A stretch of 64,000 bases of DNA. Source: Heliocidaris erythrogramma. Lineage: Eukaryota > Echinodermata > Echinoidea > Camarodonta > Echinometridae. The DNA lies in contig CM046857.1 of assembly GCA_025617745.1 (NCBI GenBank), forward strand, positions 26,940,094-27,004,093, in the 5' to 3' direction. The translations under genes were made by a program, and so were the position numbers. This document shows positions 21,600 to 32,670 of the stretch, one piece after another (the stretch's first letter is position 1; every line of letters begins with the position of its first letter). The notes under the pieces were generated by a model, which searched no databases, was not told the DNA's origin, and saw nothing but the letters and a program-made list of their open reading frames with translations.

Positions 21600-22680
21600 G
21601 CATGGCCAAGGTGGTCTAGGATTTGGACTTCATCAGAAACAGGGCCAAAGAATTGAATTTTTGGGTGCCTCATCATAGATCAAGTCCAGTGTTGATACCT
21701 GCCTGGAGTTTTTTATATTTGCTAGAAGGTATTCAAAAGAGTCACTGAGAAGGCCTGTGGTGCAATTGCAGCTCAGCATTCTCATGACTTGCATGATTGG
21801 GGTACATGTATATCAGCCATGGACTTGATGTGTTGGGGACCATAAGACCTATAACTTTACATATTGGTTGCCCTTACAGTTAAGCTGCAGTTCTTTTGGC
21901 TTTAGAGGAGATATGGCCTATAGTTTGTGAGATTGTTCCTCTAATACTATCTTGCCTTAAGCATGGTTGGATAAAGGATGGGGTATATTTTTGGCGGGGT
22001 ATATTTTTGGCAGAGTTTAGTGGCTAAGTCCATAATATTTTGAAATTAGTGATCACCAGTGGGTTTGTCTATCCATCTTTTACAGCTTTAAGGCGTTCTG
22101 CAGCCTTACTTGAACTGAGCATTCTTTTATTAAAACTTGGTTGACTTTCTTACAAGTCTGATATGGTAAGGCACTCTTATCTGGCTTGAATCACAGGCTA
22201 AGAAGGTCATGGTGAGGAGATTGTCCAACCCTCCTCCGGTTTGGTTTGGCGGAATAAAGTCAGAACTCAGGATGGAGATATAGGTGTCATCTATACCTCC
22301 ACCACTATGTTAGAAGAGAATACATTTTTTGCAATACTTGAGTATTGTCTCTATGGTTAGGATGAAGATGATGAGTGAATCCTCACTTCACCCTAGAGGG
22401 AATTCAAATTTACTTAGTATAGTTTGGTATGTAATTCTGAAGTCTGTCAATGCCTTATTGTATCTGTTCTTCATGATAACTCTGATGGGTAATCCTCAAC
22501 CTCATCCAAAGTAGCGGGTGTTGCTGCAAGAGGAATTCTGCTGAAAATGTTCCGTACCTCTATCCCAAGGATGCTCTCTAACTTCTGATTCCTAATGGCA
22601 TCCATTTATAGAACTCCTTGAAGGGGCAAAGTGGAATAAAAGTAGCTCTCACTCATGTCAACTGGGTGTGGACACTTATG
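21600..22680 (-). pseudogene. Decayed coding region, unidentified
   Basis: Two minus-strand stretches read as protein with occasional stops and frame changes. One (about 22675-22500) includes KCPHPVDMSESYFYSTL, then MDAIRNQKLESILGIE and RIPLAATPATLDEVED. The other (about 21800-21635) includes MQVMRMLSCNCTTGLL and SRQVSTLDLIYDEAPKNS. Residue composition is protein-like rather than microsatellite-like. I cannot assign a family. The position inside a foldback suggests a dead transposon gene or a captured host fragment. Confidence 0.4.
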
Positions 22681-23259
22681 TACCTCAGTTATCATTTCAC
22701 AGAATGACTGTGAACTCAAAACCGACACATTAATTGCAGTTAGCAGTACAGTCAGAAAATAATGTTCAACTAAAACAATGCCACTTTCTGAAATGCCAAT
22801 ATTTTAAAGATGCTTTTGGTGCTCACAGCCACAGTATAACACCTACCAAGTGGTCAAAGTTAATACTGTAATACGACAGCACAGTAGATGAGAGTATCTC
22901 TAAGTACAGTGGTACCTTTTTAATATGAATTGGCTTATAAAATACAATGAATTTTCAGAAGCCTTGCATATCTATTTGAACATTTCCATCTTCGTTTGTC
23001 ATAGCAAGTGTCCTCCCAGGCATGAACCTGAGGCCTCCAACCTGGAAAATATTGTTAATCTGGATTTGAACCAATAGGACATAAATAGGACATAAATATC
23101 CCTTTCTTAAAAATCAATATTAGCTTTCTTGTCATTCTTTTCCTTTAGCAACGGCATATTATTATATGACTGACCTAAACTAATCCGGCTTTTGATTGCA
23201 ATTAAAGGCGCAGCCTCAATTGTGTATAATTAGATGCCTACATTGTACTTCGTTACATT

Positions 23260-23462
23260 ACAAATACATGGTGGAAGCACTGTGGTAAATTGGTGAAGGC
23301 CTTTCACTCTCATACGAGAGCTCTTGGATTCGATCCTTGATCGGTGCTTACATCCCTGGGCAAGGCGTTTTGCCCACATTTGTTTTGCTTGACCCAGATG
23401 TATGAAATGTGTACAAGGCAATGATAGTTGCAGGGCAGTAATATTACTGATGTCCTTATCCT
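23260..23462 (+). mobile_element. tRNA-derived SINE
   Basis: A tRNA-like head with an A-box region (TGGTAAATTGGTGAAGGC) and a B box (GGATTCGATCC), followed by a CCTGGGCAAGGCG body typical of this SINE class. Inserted in the core of the foldback element. Confidence 0.65.
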
Positions 23463-23515
23463 GGGTAAGTAAAATCAATTTTATATTATTATCTATTATT
23501 CTAAAACTCTTGTTT

Positions 23516-25086
23516 TTTGGTGCCTTACCATGGTAGCTACCTTGACAGTCTCACCCATAACCAACTTTGTGGCTACTAGGAAGCTTTCGATTATGATAGC
23601 TGAGGGTCCTAGCTGACAGATAAACACCATTTTAAGCTGTATATACTACTTGTTCTTTGTTTTGTGTTGAAATATTCAATTTTTATCATATTGTTTCCAT
23701 AGCAACAGCCATGTTTTGACATGACGGTGACTTCCAATGACTCTGATTCTACTTGCAATCAAACGGGCACCCCAAAATACATATAGTAATATGGGTACAA
23801 TTTGTTTTTGTGATGTTGAATTACAGATATATGGTATTTTCTAAAATTCAATTCCTTGGTGTGTTACCATGGTAACAACCCTAGTGGACACGCCCACTAC
23901 CAACTTTATGTAAAATAGGAAGAATATGAGGGCTGAAGGTCCTAGCAAACAGAAAAACATGATTTATGTTTGTGCAGACAGTTGTTTCCTTTTTTGTATT
24001 GATAAATCATAGATATTTTCCACAAATAGCAGCATTTTGTGGGACCGTTTCCATAGCAACGGCCCTTTTTGACACGCCTATGACTTCAAATGACTCAGAT
24101 TGTGGTTGGAATCAGTAGGACAGCGTGAAATACATATATCAGAGGCCTTACCATATATTTTATGCCGCTAAATGACAAATATACGGTATTTTCTAAATTC
24201 CAGTGTTTCGCTATGTGTTACCATGGTAACGGCCCTAGCGGCCACGCCCACCACCACTTTGATGTCAAACAAGCAAATTATGATAGCTGAGGGTCACAAC
24301 TAATATAAAAACATTATCAAAGACTGTGCAGACATTTTTTTATTTCTATTTTGTAATGGTTAGTTATAGATTTTTTCACAAATATCAGCTTTCTGTTGGA
24401 CCGTTTCCATAGCAACGGCCTTTTTTGACACGCCCATGACTTTAAATGGCTTAGATTGTGATTGCAATCTATCAGCCAGCTTGAAATACACATAATGGGA
24501 TACTTACCATATATTTTATAGCTATTGAATTACAAAGATGCAGTATTTTCTAAGAATCCAGTATTTTTGGTGTGTTACCATAGTAACGGTCCTACAGGCC
24601 ACACCCACCACCAACTGTACATGAAATAGGCAGATTATGATAGCTGAGGGTCCTAGCTAATAGAAAAACATACTTTAGGCTTGTGCATACACCTTTTTGG
24701 CTATTTCATATTTATAAATTTGGAAAGTTGTCAAAAAAAACGGCTTTTTATGGTACCGTTTCCATAGTAACGGCCATTTTTGGACACGCCCATGACTTTA
24801 AATGGCTCTGATTATGGTTGCAATTGATTGGGCACCTTAAAATACATATATTAGGATGCTTACCAAGTATTTTTAGATTCGTGAATTGGAATTATATGAC
24901 TTTTCCTAAAATTCATATTTTTCTTGATCCGTTACCATGGTAACGGCCCTGGTGGCCACACCCACCACCAACTTTATGGCAAACAAGCAGATTCTGATAG
25001 CTGAGGGTCCTAGCTAACAGAAAAACATCATTTAAAATTGTGCCTAAGGGGGGGGACCTTTTCGGTTTCTGGCCCATGGACTATTT
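23516..25086. repeat. Right arm: ~356-bp tandem units, inverted
   Basis: Reverse-orientation units marked by AGGGTCCTAGCT near 23608, 23937, 24290, 24649 and 25006 (spacings about 330-359 bp). X-box-like palindromes are at 23873, 24217, 24574 and 24931, with the TTTCCATAGCAAC partner motif between them. Confidence 0.9.
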
Positions 25087-27708
25087 AGGAAACAACGACA
25101 AAATAATGTACTTTCAACATTTTGATTGATTTTGAAGATTTTATTTCATTTCATTTTCATATTTTAAAGTAACGATTGTGCAGTTAACAATGTAAAAAAA
25201 AAATTGACTTAACAATAAATATATAGACAGATTGGGAAGAACCTCTGCGAAATTCCTCTTACCATGCTTACTGCAGGAGAAAATCAACAGGTCTCATGAT
25301 ATATGCCCTATTGGTTTATTCATTGACAGCGTTTTGATGTTTGAGAAAGGAGAGCTAATGTAAGTATAACGAAAATTTAATCCAGAATACAATTCCACAA
25401 CTTTTGGTTAACGAATGTTAAATGGGCACTACAAAACCATACATATTCATGGGGGGGGGGGGGGGCTAAATAACTCCTCCCCCTTTCACATGCTACTCTA
25501 ATACTACAGTGTCATTCTATAAAAAGAAATTATTATTCAAGATGAATTATGAGTATTGAATTAATGATTAATGGCAGAACCGCCAGCAACAGGTATTGTT
25601 TATAAGGGCGTCGTGTGCAAGCTTTCCTTTCATTACTATCAATCACGCATGAAGACGAATTATTACCTCCCACGCAAGCAGCCGGACAAAAAGGGGGTAT
25701 ATTTACATTCAGAGCAAACCCGACTAGCATGTATTACAATATCAGTGCCACTGCAAATGTTTGTATCACCGAAATTCATATTTGATTTTTCCTATAGATA
25801 AGCTTCCTCATTATAAGGGCACTAGCAATCTGTCGAATAACGAAATTATTGTTCATGTTGGGCATAATTATGTTCACAAGGGGAATTTTTGTTGACCTAA
25901 ACTATCATGTGAGTCACCTCATATAACCTCCAAATCTATCTGCTTCTAAGGAATCCTATTTTCGTTTGCATGTACATATAAACCTGACATACCCTGATGT
26001 CATCACATGAAAAGTGTGCCACAAGGGGTTGGGAGACATAGAGAGGAGAGAGAGAGGGGGTGGGGGCTAGAGAAGTGGGGCAGGGTCGAGAGGGAGACAG
26101 GAACAAAGCAGAAGGGAGAGATAGAGGAATATTGATCATTTGTACACAGAAAGAGAGAAAGAGGGATGGAATAAACAGAGATAGGGGTAGCAATGGAGGG
26201 CAAGATAGATCGGGAGGGGAAGCACTGTCGAAATGGAGAAAATAAGTAAGAGATAAAAAGAGAAGGGAGAGAAGAGACACATTTCAATGGAATGAATCCA
26301 CAAAGCCACGGTGACAAACATTGACAAATATGTCCATATTTGTTCTCATTGAACGATAAACGCTCACTGATCGTGATGGCTTTGAAAGAAATTTCCGCAA
26401 ATGAGGCTCAGATAATACATTCTAATAACAACAATGTATCGAGGCTACATTTATCTTTCCACTGACACATTCTACATACAGGCAGGTTGTCGCCTTCTCT
26501 GGAAGTTTTTATGGTAAACAAAACTCTTTCAGGGGTCTGTTTCACAAAATGTGTTAAAAGAGTATGCAACTGCCACTGATAGATAACAAAGAGTTCATTG
26601 CTCATAAAAAACTGTTGTAAGTTGTTATATTATTGATAAAAGTTATAATGCATCAGGATCCTGATTTAACCATACAGCGTGTCACTTCTGATCATTAGAG
26701 GGACACACTGGTTTAATTTTAAAGCTGCTATGCTCTTTAAATAGGAATGAAATATACAGGGGGGGGGGGGGGGGGTAAATTGAAAGGAAAGTTGCTACTA
26801 CAGTTGCATCTACTATGTCTACCAATTGTGATTGCGAATTGTGAACAAGTTGACATCAAAATACTTCAGGTTATCTATAAAACCCCAAGAGGCAAAATCT
26901 GGTTCAGAAATGATCTAACTTCACTATCGGGTTCCAAATTTACCGTTCCAAGACAAGCCCTGCGTGCACGAAACATGACTTTCATCTGAATATTGTAAGC
27001 AAGTCGTAAGTTCTGGCGACAATACCTCCGCGATGAATTTTTAACACTTAAGAATTCCTAACTTCAACTCTGGATCCAATACTATACCTAACACCAACCC
27101 TTACCATAAAACAAGCGTTAAACACTTTTCCGACTCGAACCATAACCATACATAGTCCTACTTGACGAAAGCATAAAGCCCGGCATCATTTCAAATGCAT
27201 GAATGTTGCATTCACATTTGTTTTGCTCTTACATTGCGTGTCAAAGACGCAGTCCTCCACCAGGTAAATGTCGCCTCCTGACGCCTCCCGCGGTGTCCAA
27301 CATCTATCATGCCATAAGCATTCCATAGGCTATCACAGAGACGCCATCTCAAGCTACATACCAAATGTCCCAAAGACATTCATATTACTTCTGCCTGTTG
27401 CAGACGAGGCGCCATTCTGATGACGTATTCTTGATTAGCACAGTTAACGACGCAATCAAATTTACGCATCGTCAGAAACGGATATTGCGTCATCGACGCC
27501 ATGGTCGATGAGCGCCATATAAAAGTGGTATGTACAAGAAGTGACAGCAAAGTAAGCCGTGTGAATCATTGTAATGACTTACTTGCGCATGCACTGATTG
27601 CCTTCAGCGCTTGATTAGCGCAGATAACGACGCAATAAAAATGCTGCATCGTGTGCAACTGTTCAACGGTGTCCTTTATCATTATGTGAACCAAGCAAGA
27701 TTATTACA
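25087..27708. other. Spacer with purine-rich block and a half MITE
   Basis: G-runs lie at 25452-25466 and 26759-26775. Bases 26037-26270 are a GA-rich low-complexity block. Bases 26533-26640 begin GGGGTCTGTTTCACAAAA and look like half of a GTTTCATAAA-type MITE. Bases 27270-27660 hold two stretches of CGACGCAAT(A/C)AA-type repeats with GATTAGCGCAG. Open frames at 25533-25801 and 26747-26989 have no recognisable domain. Confidence 0.45.
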
Positions 27709-28090
27709 GTAATGATAATTATTCGAACAGCAGGGTGGTTTATTTGTATTTTTTAAATATCTTTTTTACAACATTTTGATGGCAAAGAGAGTATTAAAAT
27801 TACTCGCTGACCCACTTGCAACAATGTGTCCGTATATATGCCGATGGTGCTTTATTTGAGAAAACCGGAAAAGATGGTAATCTAAAGTATATTCATCTTT
27901 TCTGGAAAGTTCTCATAATCAATGTAAATCAATAAAGAATTACAAACGTGATCCGATTAATGTGAGTTGAGGATTGAAGCTGTGACGTCAGTCATAACCG
28001 CAGCATCCTATGATTACAATGACAATAGAAGACATGCCATTATGTTGTAAGAATGATTGTCTGTTGATCACAATAGGAGAAACCACAAAG
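27709..28090. repeat. Inverted repeat, left arm (TTACAGTAATG end)
   Basis: About 380 bp matching, in reverse complement, 31265-31745. The outer end TTACAGTAATG is preceded by TA, and the right arm ends CATTACTGTAA followed by TA, consistent with a TA target duplication. The arm contains the CRE palindrome TGACGTCA (27983) and lacks a ~60-bp segment present in the right arm. Confidence 0.8.
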
Positions 28091-28780
28091 AGGTTTTTGC
28101 TTAAGATAAACGATATAATTAGTGCTATACCAATGAATTGGAAAGATACTAAAGCCATAGACAGATTTAAGCAAGTTGATTTAACAAATTTTAATATAGT
28201 CTTGAATATTTTTGAGCAGAAATCTAATTTTCAATGCATGAAATCTAGGAGAATTTATGAACATTTTGTCAAAGGGTTGCAAGACACTTAGAGTTTGCAG
28301 ATAAGGGATGGTCACAACCACTTTCATTTTACGGATAAGGAATCGAGGGAACTATTTGTCAGACCGAGAAGTTCAACACTGATTTGAGAATGCAGAGAAT
28401 TTCAGTTTATGTTGGTACACGGGGTCGTATAAACCATAGAACAGCTTATGAAATTTGGTTTTGTAGCTGATAACCTATGCTCCTTTTGTCAACTTGAACC
28501 ACAGACATATTGCCATTTATTTTTGCAGTGTGACAAGGTTAAAAAGATAAGGAAATTTGTGATTGAACATTTTGATGTAGCTGAATTGAAAAATATGAAT
28601 TGGCAAGAAATATTTTGGGGAATCACGGGTAATTCTGACAGATCTAAGTGTGTAAATAGTCTGATGATTTTGTTGAAATATACTATTTTCAAATCTAGGT
28701 CAGAAAATAACTTGCCAGCCAGAGAAAAGATAGTAAAAATTATTTCGGAATTTATAGAGGATGAAAAAACTCTAGCGTAA
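28091..28780 (+). pseudogene. LINE ORF2 C-terminus (L1-like), broken
   Basis: The first piece (to 28291) contains INDIISAIPMNWKDT, resembling the IPxxWK box of L1-type polymerases. The frame then breaks between about 28291 and 28448. The second piece (28448-28780) contains a zinc-knuckle-like C-x2-C-x8-H-x4-C (CSFCQLEPQTYCHLFLQC), typical of the C-terminal region of L1/Tx1 LINE ORF2 proteins, followed by a helical tail (SENNLPAREKIVKIISEF). The reverse-transcriptase core is absent. The frame break and 5' truncation make it non-functional. Confidence 0.75.
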
Positions 28781-29242
28781 AAAGTATGTAGACTGCATTT
28801 GCATTTACGAAAATGGGAACACATAAACCTGGATTGATTGACCTTGGGGTACTTTTCTACTATTTTCAGTCCATTCCCTGTTTCCCACTCATTCTATGCT
28901 TGATGATTTCCTCCAGTTCTGTGTGTTTATGTCGTTGCTTATTGCGTTACTGTGATATGGGTTAGGTAGGCATGGTAGGGGGGGGGGGGGGGGTCATGGA
29001 AGTAAGTGGAATAAGGAGTCTAGAGTAAGAATGGATTATGTTATACAGTTTGATATTCATTGTTTGAGGTAAGGAGGGGGCATTTTTTTCTTCTTCGTCT
29101 TCTTTTTTAATGATTACATTTCATTCAATGATATTTTTGTTGTATATGCCTTGTTTCAATGATTATATCGATCGTATTTTGTTGTATACATTCAAGACGA
29201 ATGTTATGTTATATATAGAAATTGAATAAAGATTACTAAAAA
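28091..29242 (+). mobile_element. 5'-truncated L1/Tx1-like LINE
   Basis: Plus-strand LINE tail: the C-terminal part of ORF2 (28010-28780, with one frame break), then a 3' UTR ending ATTGAATAAAGATTACTAAA. ACAAAG occurs at both ends (28085-28090 and 29243-29248) and could be a short target duplication, but this is weak. It starts inside the left inverted-repeat arm. Confidence 0.7.
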
Positions 29243-29249
29243 ACAAAGT

Positions 29250-29512
29250 GTGTGTGTGTGTGTGGGCTGTTTAGCCGTATGTCCGAGGAGATTTTCGGAC
29301 AGAGAACAAAAAAAAATCATGAGAACAATGGTCCTCGGAAGCTGGACAATAGTCCTCGAACGTCGAACAATGAATTTGTGCCTTATTCCGTCGACTGTCC
29401 GAGGACGAAGGAACAATAGAGGAACAATACTTGTCCTCGGAAGTAAAGCAATACAAGACTGTGTGTGTGCGTGTGTGTGGTGTGTGTGTGAAGGAGAGAG
29501 AGAGAGAGAGAA
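29250..29512. repeat. TG microsatellites around a TCCGAGGA/GTCCTCGGA cluster
   Basis: TG runs at 29249-29264 and 29460-29490 bracket ~190 bp in which GTCCTCGGA or its complement TCCGAGGAC recurs at least five times in both orientations, with ACAATAG spacers. GA repeats follow (29493-29510). Non-coding. Confidence 0.55.
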
Positions 29513-29609
29513 CTGGGTTATGCTGCTACATGTGACTGCATTGACAACGCTGACCAATGAAGCGCGGGCCAGTTATATCAGTCAAGGTTACGTTCACTGA
29601 TTACCAAAT

Positions 29610-29711
29610 ATGTTCAAACTATTTGTTGTAGCCATTCTTGTGGGCAACCTTAATAATCGGTTGAATGCAACGGAGGGGCACTATAGAAGTGGGAGTTGTT
29701 TAAACATTTGA
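29610..29711 (+). CDS. Small secreted-like open frame (doubtful)
   Basis: A 33-codon frame beginning MFKLFVVAILVGNL, a signal-peptide-like start, continuing NATEGHYRSGSCLNI to a TGA. It contains one possible N-glycosylation site and one cysteine. No clear donor exists within it, so it is either a complete micro-ORF, a first exon with a weak donor, or chance. No homologue recognised. Confidence 0.15.
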   Translation: MFKLFVVAILVGNLNNRLNATEGHYRSGSCLNI

Positions 29712-29769
29712 ATCTCTACAAAACAGTTTACGCCCTATCATTCCGATGTATCGAGATGGGTACATCGTG

Positions 29770-29870
29770 GTATACACGTGGTTCAGTTACTCACTTGATT
29801 TTCAGTGGAGAGAGGTTCCGGGTTGGAATCGCGACCCGATGTTCGGAGCATTATATGTCCTTAATCTTAA
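29770..29870 (+). mobile_element. Possible SINE remnant
   Basis: GTGGTTCAGTTACTC followed ~45 bp later by GAGAGGTTCCGGGTTGGAAT resembles degraded A- and B-box regions of a tRNA-derived SINE. No tail seen. Confidence 0.3.
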
Positions 29871-30281
29871 TCTCAAGACCTTTATTATGTCCAGTTGTTT
29901 CTCTCATTCGAAGGGTTCGGAATAGACAAATCATTGGAGGAGCAGAGCATTGTTCACAAACAGTGCTTGCCCCTCCAACGCTTTATCTATTCCAAACGAA
30001 ACGACGCCTCTGGTCGATGGTATATGACATATGAATTTCAGTGCACTGTGCGCTGAAAAAGCCTACCAGAGCTAAAACAGGGATAATAATATCTAAGGTA
30101 AATTGGAAAGGCATAGGAACAAGATAAAAACAAGCCATTGTATTTTGTAGCTTTTTCATCTACATCGACATTGTTAGGTGACGTTGCAAGTGAAAACATA
30201 GAAAAAGTAACTACAGTTCTTTTGAGAATTTACCTTGGTACTTGTACAAATATTTGTTAACTTAAGCGCTCTCTATTGCAG

Positions 30282-30389
30282 CTTGGGGAAACAAACAGCA
30301 GACCCTATTATTTGCAATCCTGGGACCATGGAAAATCACAATACAAGTTGGAATATCATAAATATCTGTGGTCTAAGTACCTGTACTAA
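30282..30389 (+). CDS. Possible terminal exon (doubtful)
   Basis: A strong acceptor (CGCTCTCTATTGCAG) is followed by an open frame of 35 codons to TAA in phase 0: LGETNSRPYYLQSWDHGK then SQYKLEYHKYLWSKYLY. A second phase is also open to 30418. The peptide is polar and aromatic-rich and matches nothing I recognise. There is no canonical AATAAA nearby. Included because of the acceptor quality only. Confidence 0.18.
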   Translation, partial: LGETNSRPYYLQSWDHGKSQYKLEYHKYLWSKYLY

Positions 30390-30742
30390 TTATACTTTTT
30401 TATGTTTGATTAGTACATAATTATAATGAAACAGCAATGAACAGAAATGCGGACGTTAGTTTATGTTTTTAGTTTATGTTATTCCAGCTTTCGATTTGAA
30501 TGTTATTTGAATTTCTTATTGACTCGACGACATATTTTTTGTATGGCCTAATGTGACGATATTGTTTATTCCCAGAATTAATCTATTCTATTCTCTGGCT
30601 ATCTTTCATCTCAGTTATCTTCATTTATCTTCAGTTATCTCAGTATACCCTTGCCTCTGCTTTATTTACAGTTGCATGTCATGTCCGGGTCCGGCCATGT
30701 CCGGACAATTAAGGCTGGACAACTATACGACCTCATCACCCA

Positions 30743-30891
30743 CATCAGGGGCGGATCCAAGAATTTGTAAAAGAGGGGCACAAAGCCGGAAAAATACACA
30801 ATAAAGGAGGCTTTTTTTTTCATTGTGTACTTAAGGTATGCCAGTTGGGTTTCAAGAGGGTTTCCCCCCTATGTAGATCCGCCACTGGCCC
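30743..30891. mobile_element. MITE with GGCGGATC ends
   Basis: The left end AGGGGCGGATCCAAGAA and right end TAGATCCGCCACTGGCC are imperfect inverted copies, ~149 bp apart, enclosing GAGGGGCACAAAG. Non-coding. Related ends occur at 41731-41925. Confidence 0.65.
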
Positions 30892-31001
30892 ACATCACCT
30901 CTACATCACCTCTTACAACAGTCCTCCTTCAGCTACCTCGGCAACTCTGACTCCCAGGCCAATGCTACTGTGCCTTGGCGCTATGACAGCATGATCCCAC
31001 T

Positions 31002-31029
31002 CCCCCCCCCCCCCCCCCCCCCCCCCCCC
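31002..31029. repeat. Poly-C tract, 28 bp
   Basis: The longest uninterrupted homopolymer in the window. The opposite strand is poly-G and could form a G-quadruplex. Confidence 0.95.
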
Positions 31030-31264
31030 ATTTCATTACATTGGTTTCAGATAATCATATAGGCATATATTTTAACGTCATTTTCCCGCCAGATTTCGAG
31101 ATCTAAAATCAAATATCAGTCAAAGAAAGATCCTTATTAAAGCATGCTTAGAAAAGGTGTTGGTTTTAATTTTGCAGAGCATATCAATCTATCATCTATG
31201 ATCATACACGCATAATAAAGTTTCTCCTCACTCAAATCAAACATTATTTCTTGGAAATGTGTAT

Positions 31265-31745
31265 ATACGGTGGAGCACTGAACCTCTTTATGGGTTTTCC
31301 TATTGTGATCAAGAGACAATCATTCTTACAACAGAATGGTACGTCTTCTATTGTCATTGTAATCATAGGATGTTGCGGTTATGACTAACGTCACAGCTTC
31401 AATCTTCAACTCACATTAATCGGATCACTTTTGTAATTCTTTTATTGACTTACATTGATTCTGAGATTTTTCCAGAAAAGATTAATATGCTTTATTTAGA
31501 TTACCACCTTTCGGGTTTTCCCAAATAAAGCACCATCGGCATAAATGTATATACGGACACATTATTGCAAGGGGGTCAGACGTCTCTCGCCCGAATTTCA
31601 ACATTTCCGGTTTCTAAGCTGTGCGAGACAGCGAAGCGAGCGAGTAATTTTAATACTCACTTTGCCATCAAAATGTTGTAAACAAGATATCAAAAAATAA
31701 AAATAAACCACCCTGCTGTCCGAATAATTGTCATTACTGTAATAC
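31265..31745. repeat. Inverted repeat, right arm (partner of 27709-28090)
   Basis: Reverse complement of the left arm with good identity, plus an extra ~60 bp (around 31581-31640: CTCTCGCCCGAATTTC to GAAGCGAGCGAG). The homology reaches the sequence just outside the LINE in the left arm (ACCCATAAAGAGGTT when complemented), then diverges. Confidence 0.8.
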
Positions 31746-32065
31746 TTTTGTTTTTATCAAAATCTTTCTGCCTATCATTACAATATATCCATTATCATCT
31801 TTGTTCTCTGTATTTTACCATAATTGCACAAGGGTATATAATCACTTCTCTTTACCACTCTTGTATCTTTCTTTGTTCTTATCGATATCTCCCTGAATCT
31901 GTTTCTCTTTCATATAATCTCTGTTTCTCTTTCACATAATCTCTGTTTATCCTTCCCACATTTTAATTTCTTCTCACAGTATTTCCCCCTTATTCTGTTA
32001 TTTAGTATGGTGTATGTTTGTCTGTTTTTTACAATAGTATAATAATATGAGAACGGTCTCATAGT
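31746..32065. other. Pyrimidine-rich spacer
   Basis: CTTT/ATCT-rich sequence including a tandem CTCTGTTTCTCTTTCA(T/C)ATAAT at about 31899-31945. No gene. Confidence 0.45.
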
Positions 32066-32172
32066 TCAGTCACACCGCGAATCCGATTCCACACCGACTT
32101 CATTCGGAGTAATGTACTTTGTTGTTCGGTCTAGGGTCGATGTTGAGTGGGCCTTGTTGGTGTGACTGGAGT
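32066..32172. mobile_element. CAGTCACACC MITE
   Basis: ~107 bp between TTCAGTCACACCG and GGTGTGACTGGAG, an inverted pair, with internal TCCGATTCCACACCGAC. Same family as 8209-9336, 42790, 52763 and 52891. Confidence 0.85.
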
Positions 32173-32539
32173 ATTAGTCAATGTGAACGAAATCTTTGGA
32201 TTGCGTGGGAAATCAACAGCATGTTCAATTTATGAAAAGACTTCCCATCTCGGATTCTCAGGTTCATTGAATGCTGAAAACGTGTCGGTTTAGCAATCTT
32301 TTATTGATCTTGCCCAGAATAAACAGCGTGGGTCTTGGCACAGTTGGCACATCCAAAATATGTAACGTTGGTGGCGTTTTAGGACAAATATCTATGACAA
32401 GCATCTGAGGCCTACACTAAACACGTTGGTGATGGTGCTAGCGCAGCTACTGTGCTAATATAATACAAATGTCATATTATTATCCTGGTTTTCATTGAGC
32501 AGCCATTAAATGACATTCGAGGAATTTTACTTTGCTCTA

Positions 32540-32670
32540 ACTTATCTCACCTGAATGGAGAGTGCCCAGTGTAGAGTAAATATCTTGCCACGTTGCAGTG
32601 CGGTAGCAGGGATTCGAACCCTGTACATCGTGACTAGGTGAATTTTTCACCAAACCTCAATACGTTACGG
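32540..32670 (-). mobile_element. tRNA-derived SINE head
   Basis: GGGATTCGAACCCTG is the complement of a B box, preceded on the plus strand by GAGTGCCCAGTGTAGAGTAA, matching the head and body of the SINE at 40425-41004. The tail is missing. Confidence 0.55.

Larger units (their letters stand above)
21266..23515. other. Core of the foldback element
   Basis: Non-repeated centre between the arms. It holds decayed coding sequence on the minus strand (about 21600-22680), a SINE (23260-23462) and AT-rich sequence in which nothing else is recognised. Confidence 0.6.
19126..25086. mobile_element. ~6-kb foldback element with tandem-repeat arms
   Basis: A giant inverted repeat. The outer ends mirror each other: TAGTCTATGGGCCA at 19126 and TGGCCCATGGACTA near 25083, followed inward by a C-run with CCTTAGGCACAATTTT and its complement. 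Arms are built from ~356-bp tandem units. Drosophila FB and sea-urchin TU elements are known foldbacks with inverted repeats composed of subrepeats, so this resembles that architecture with a much longer unit. The centre holds decayed minus-strand coding sequence and a SINE. The target duplication is not clear. Confidence 0.8.
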
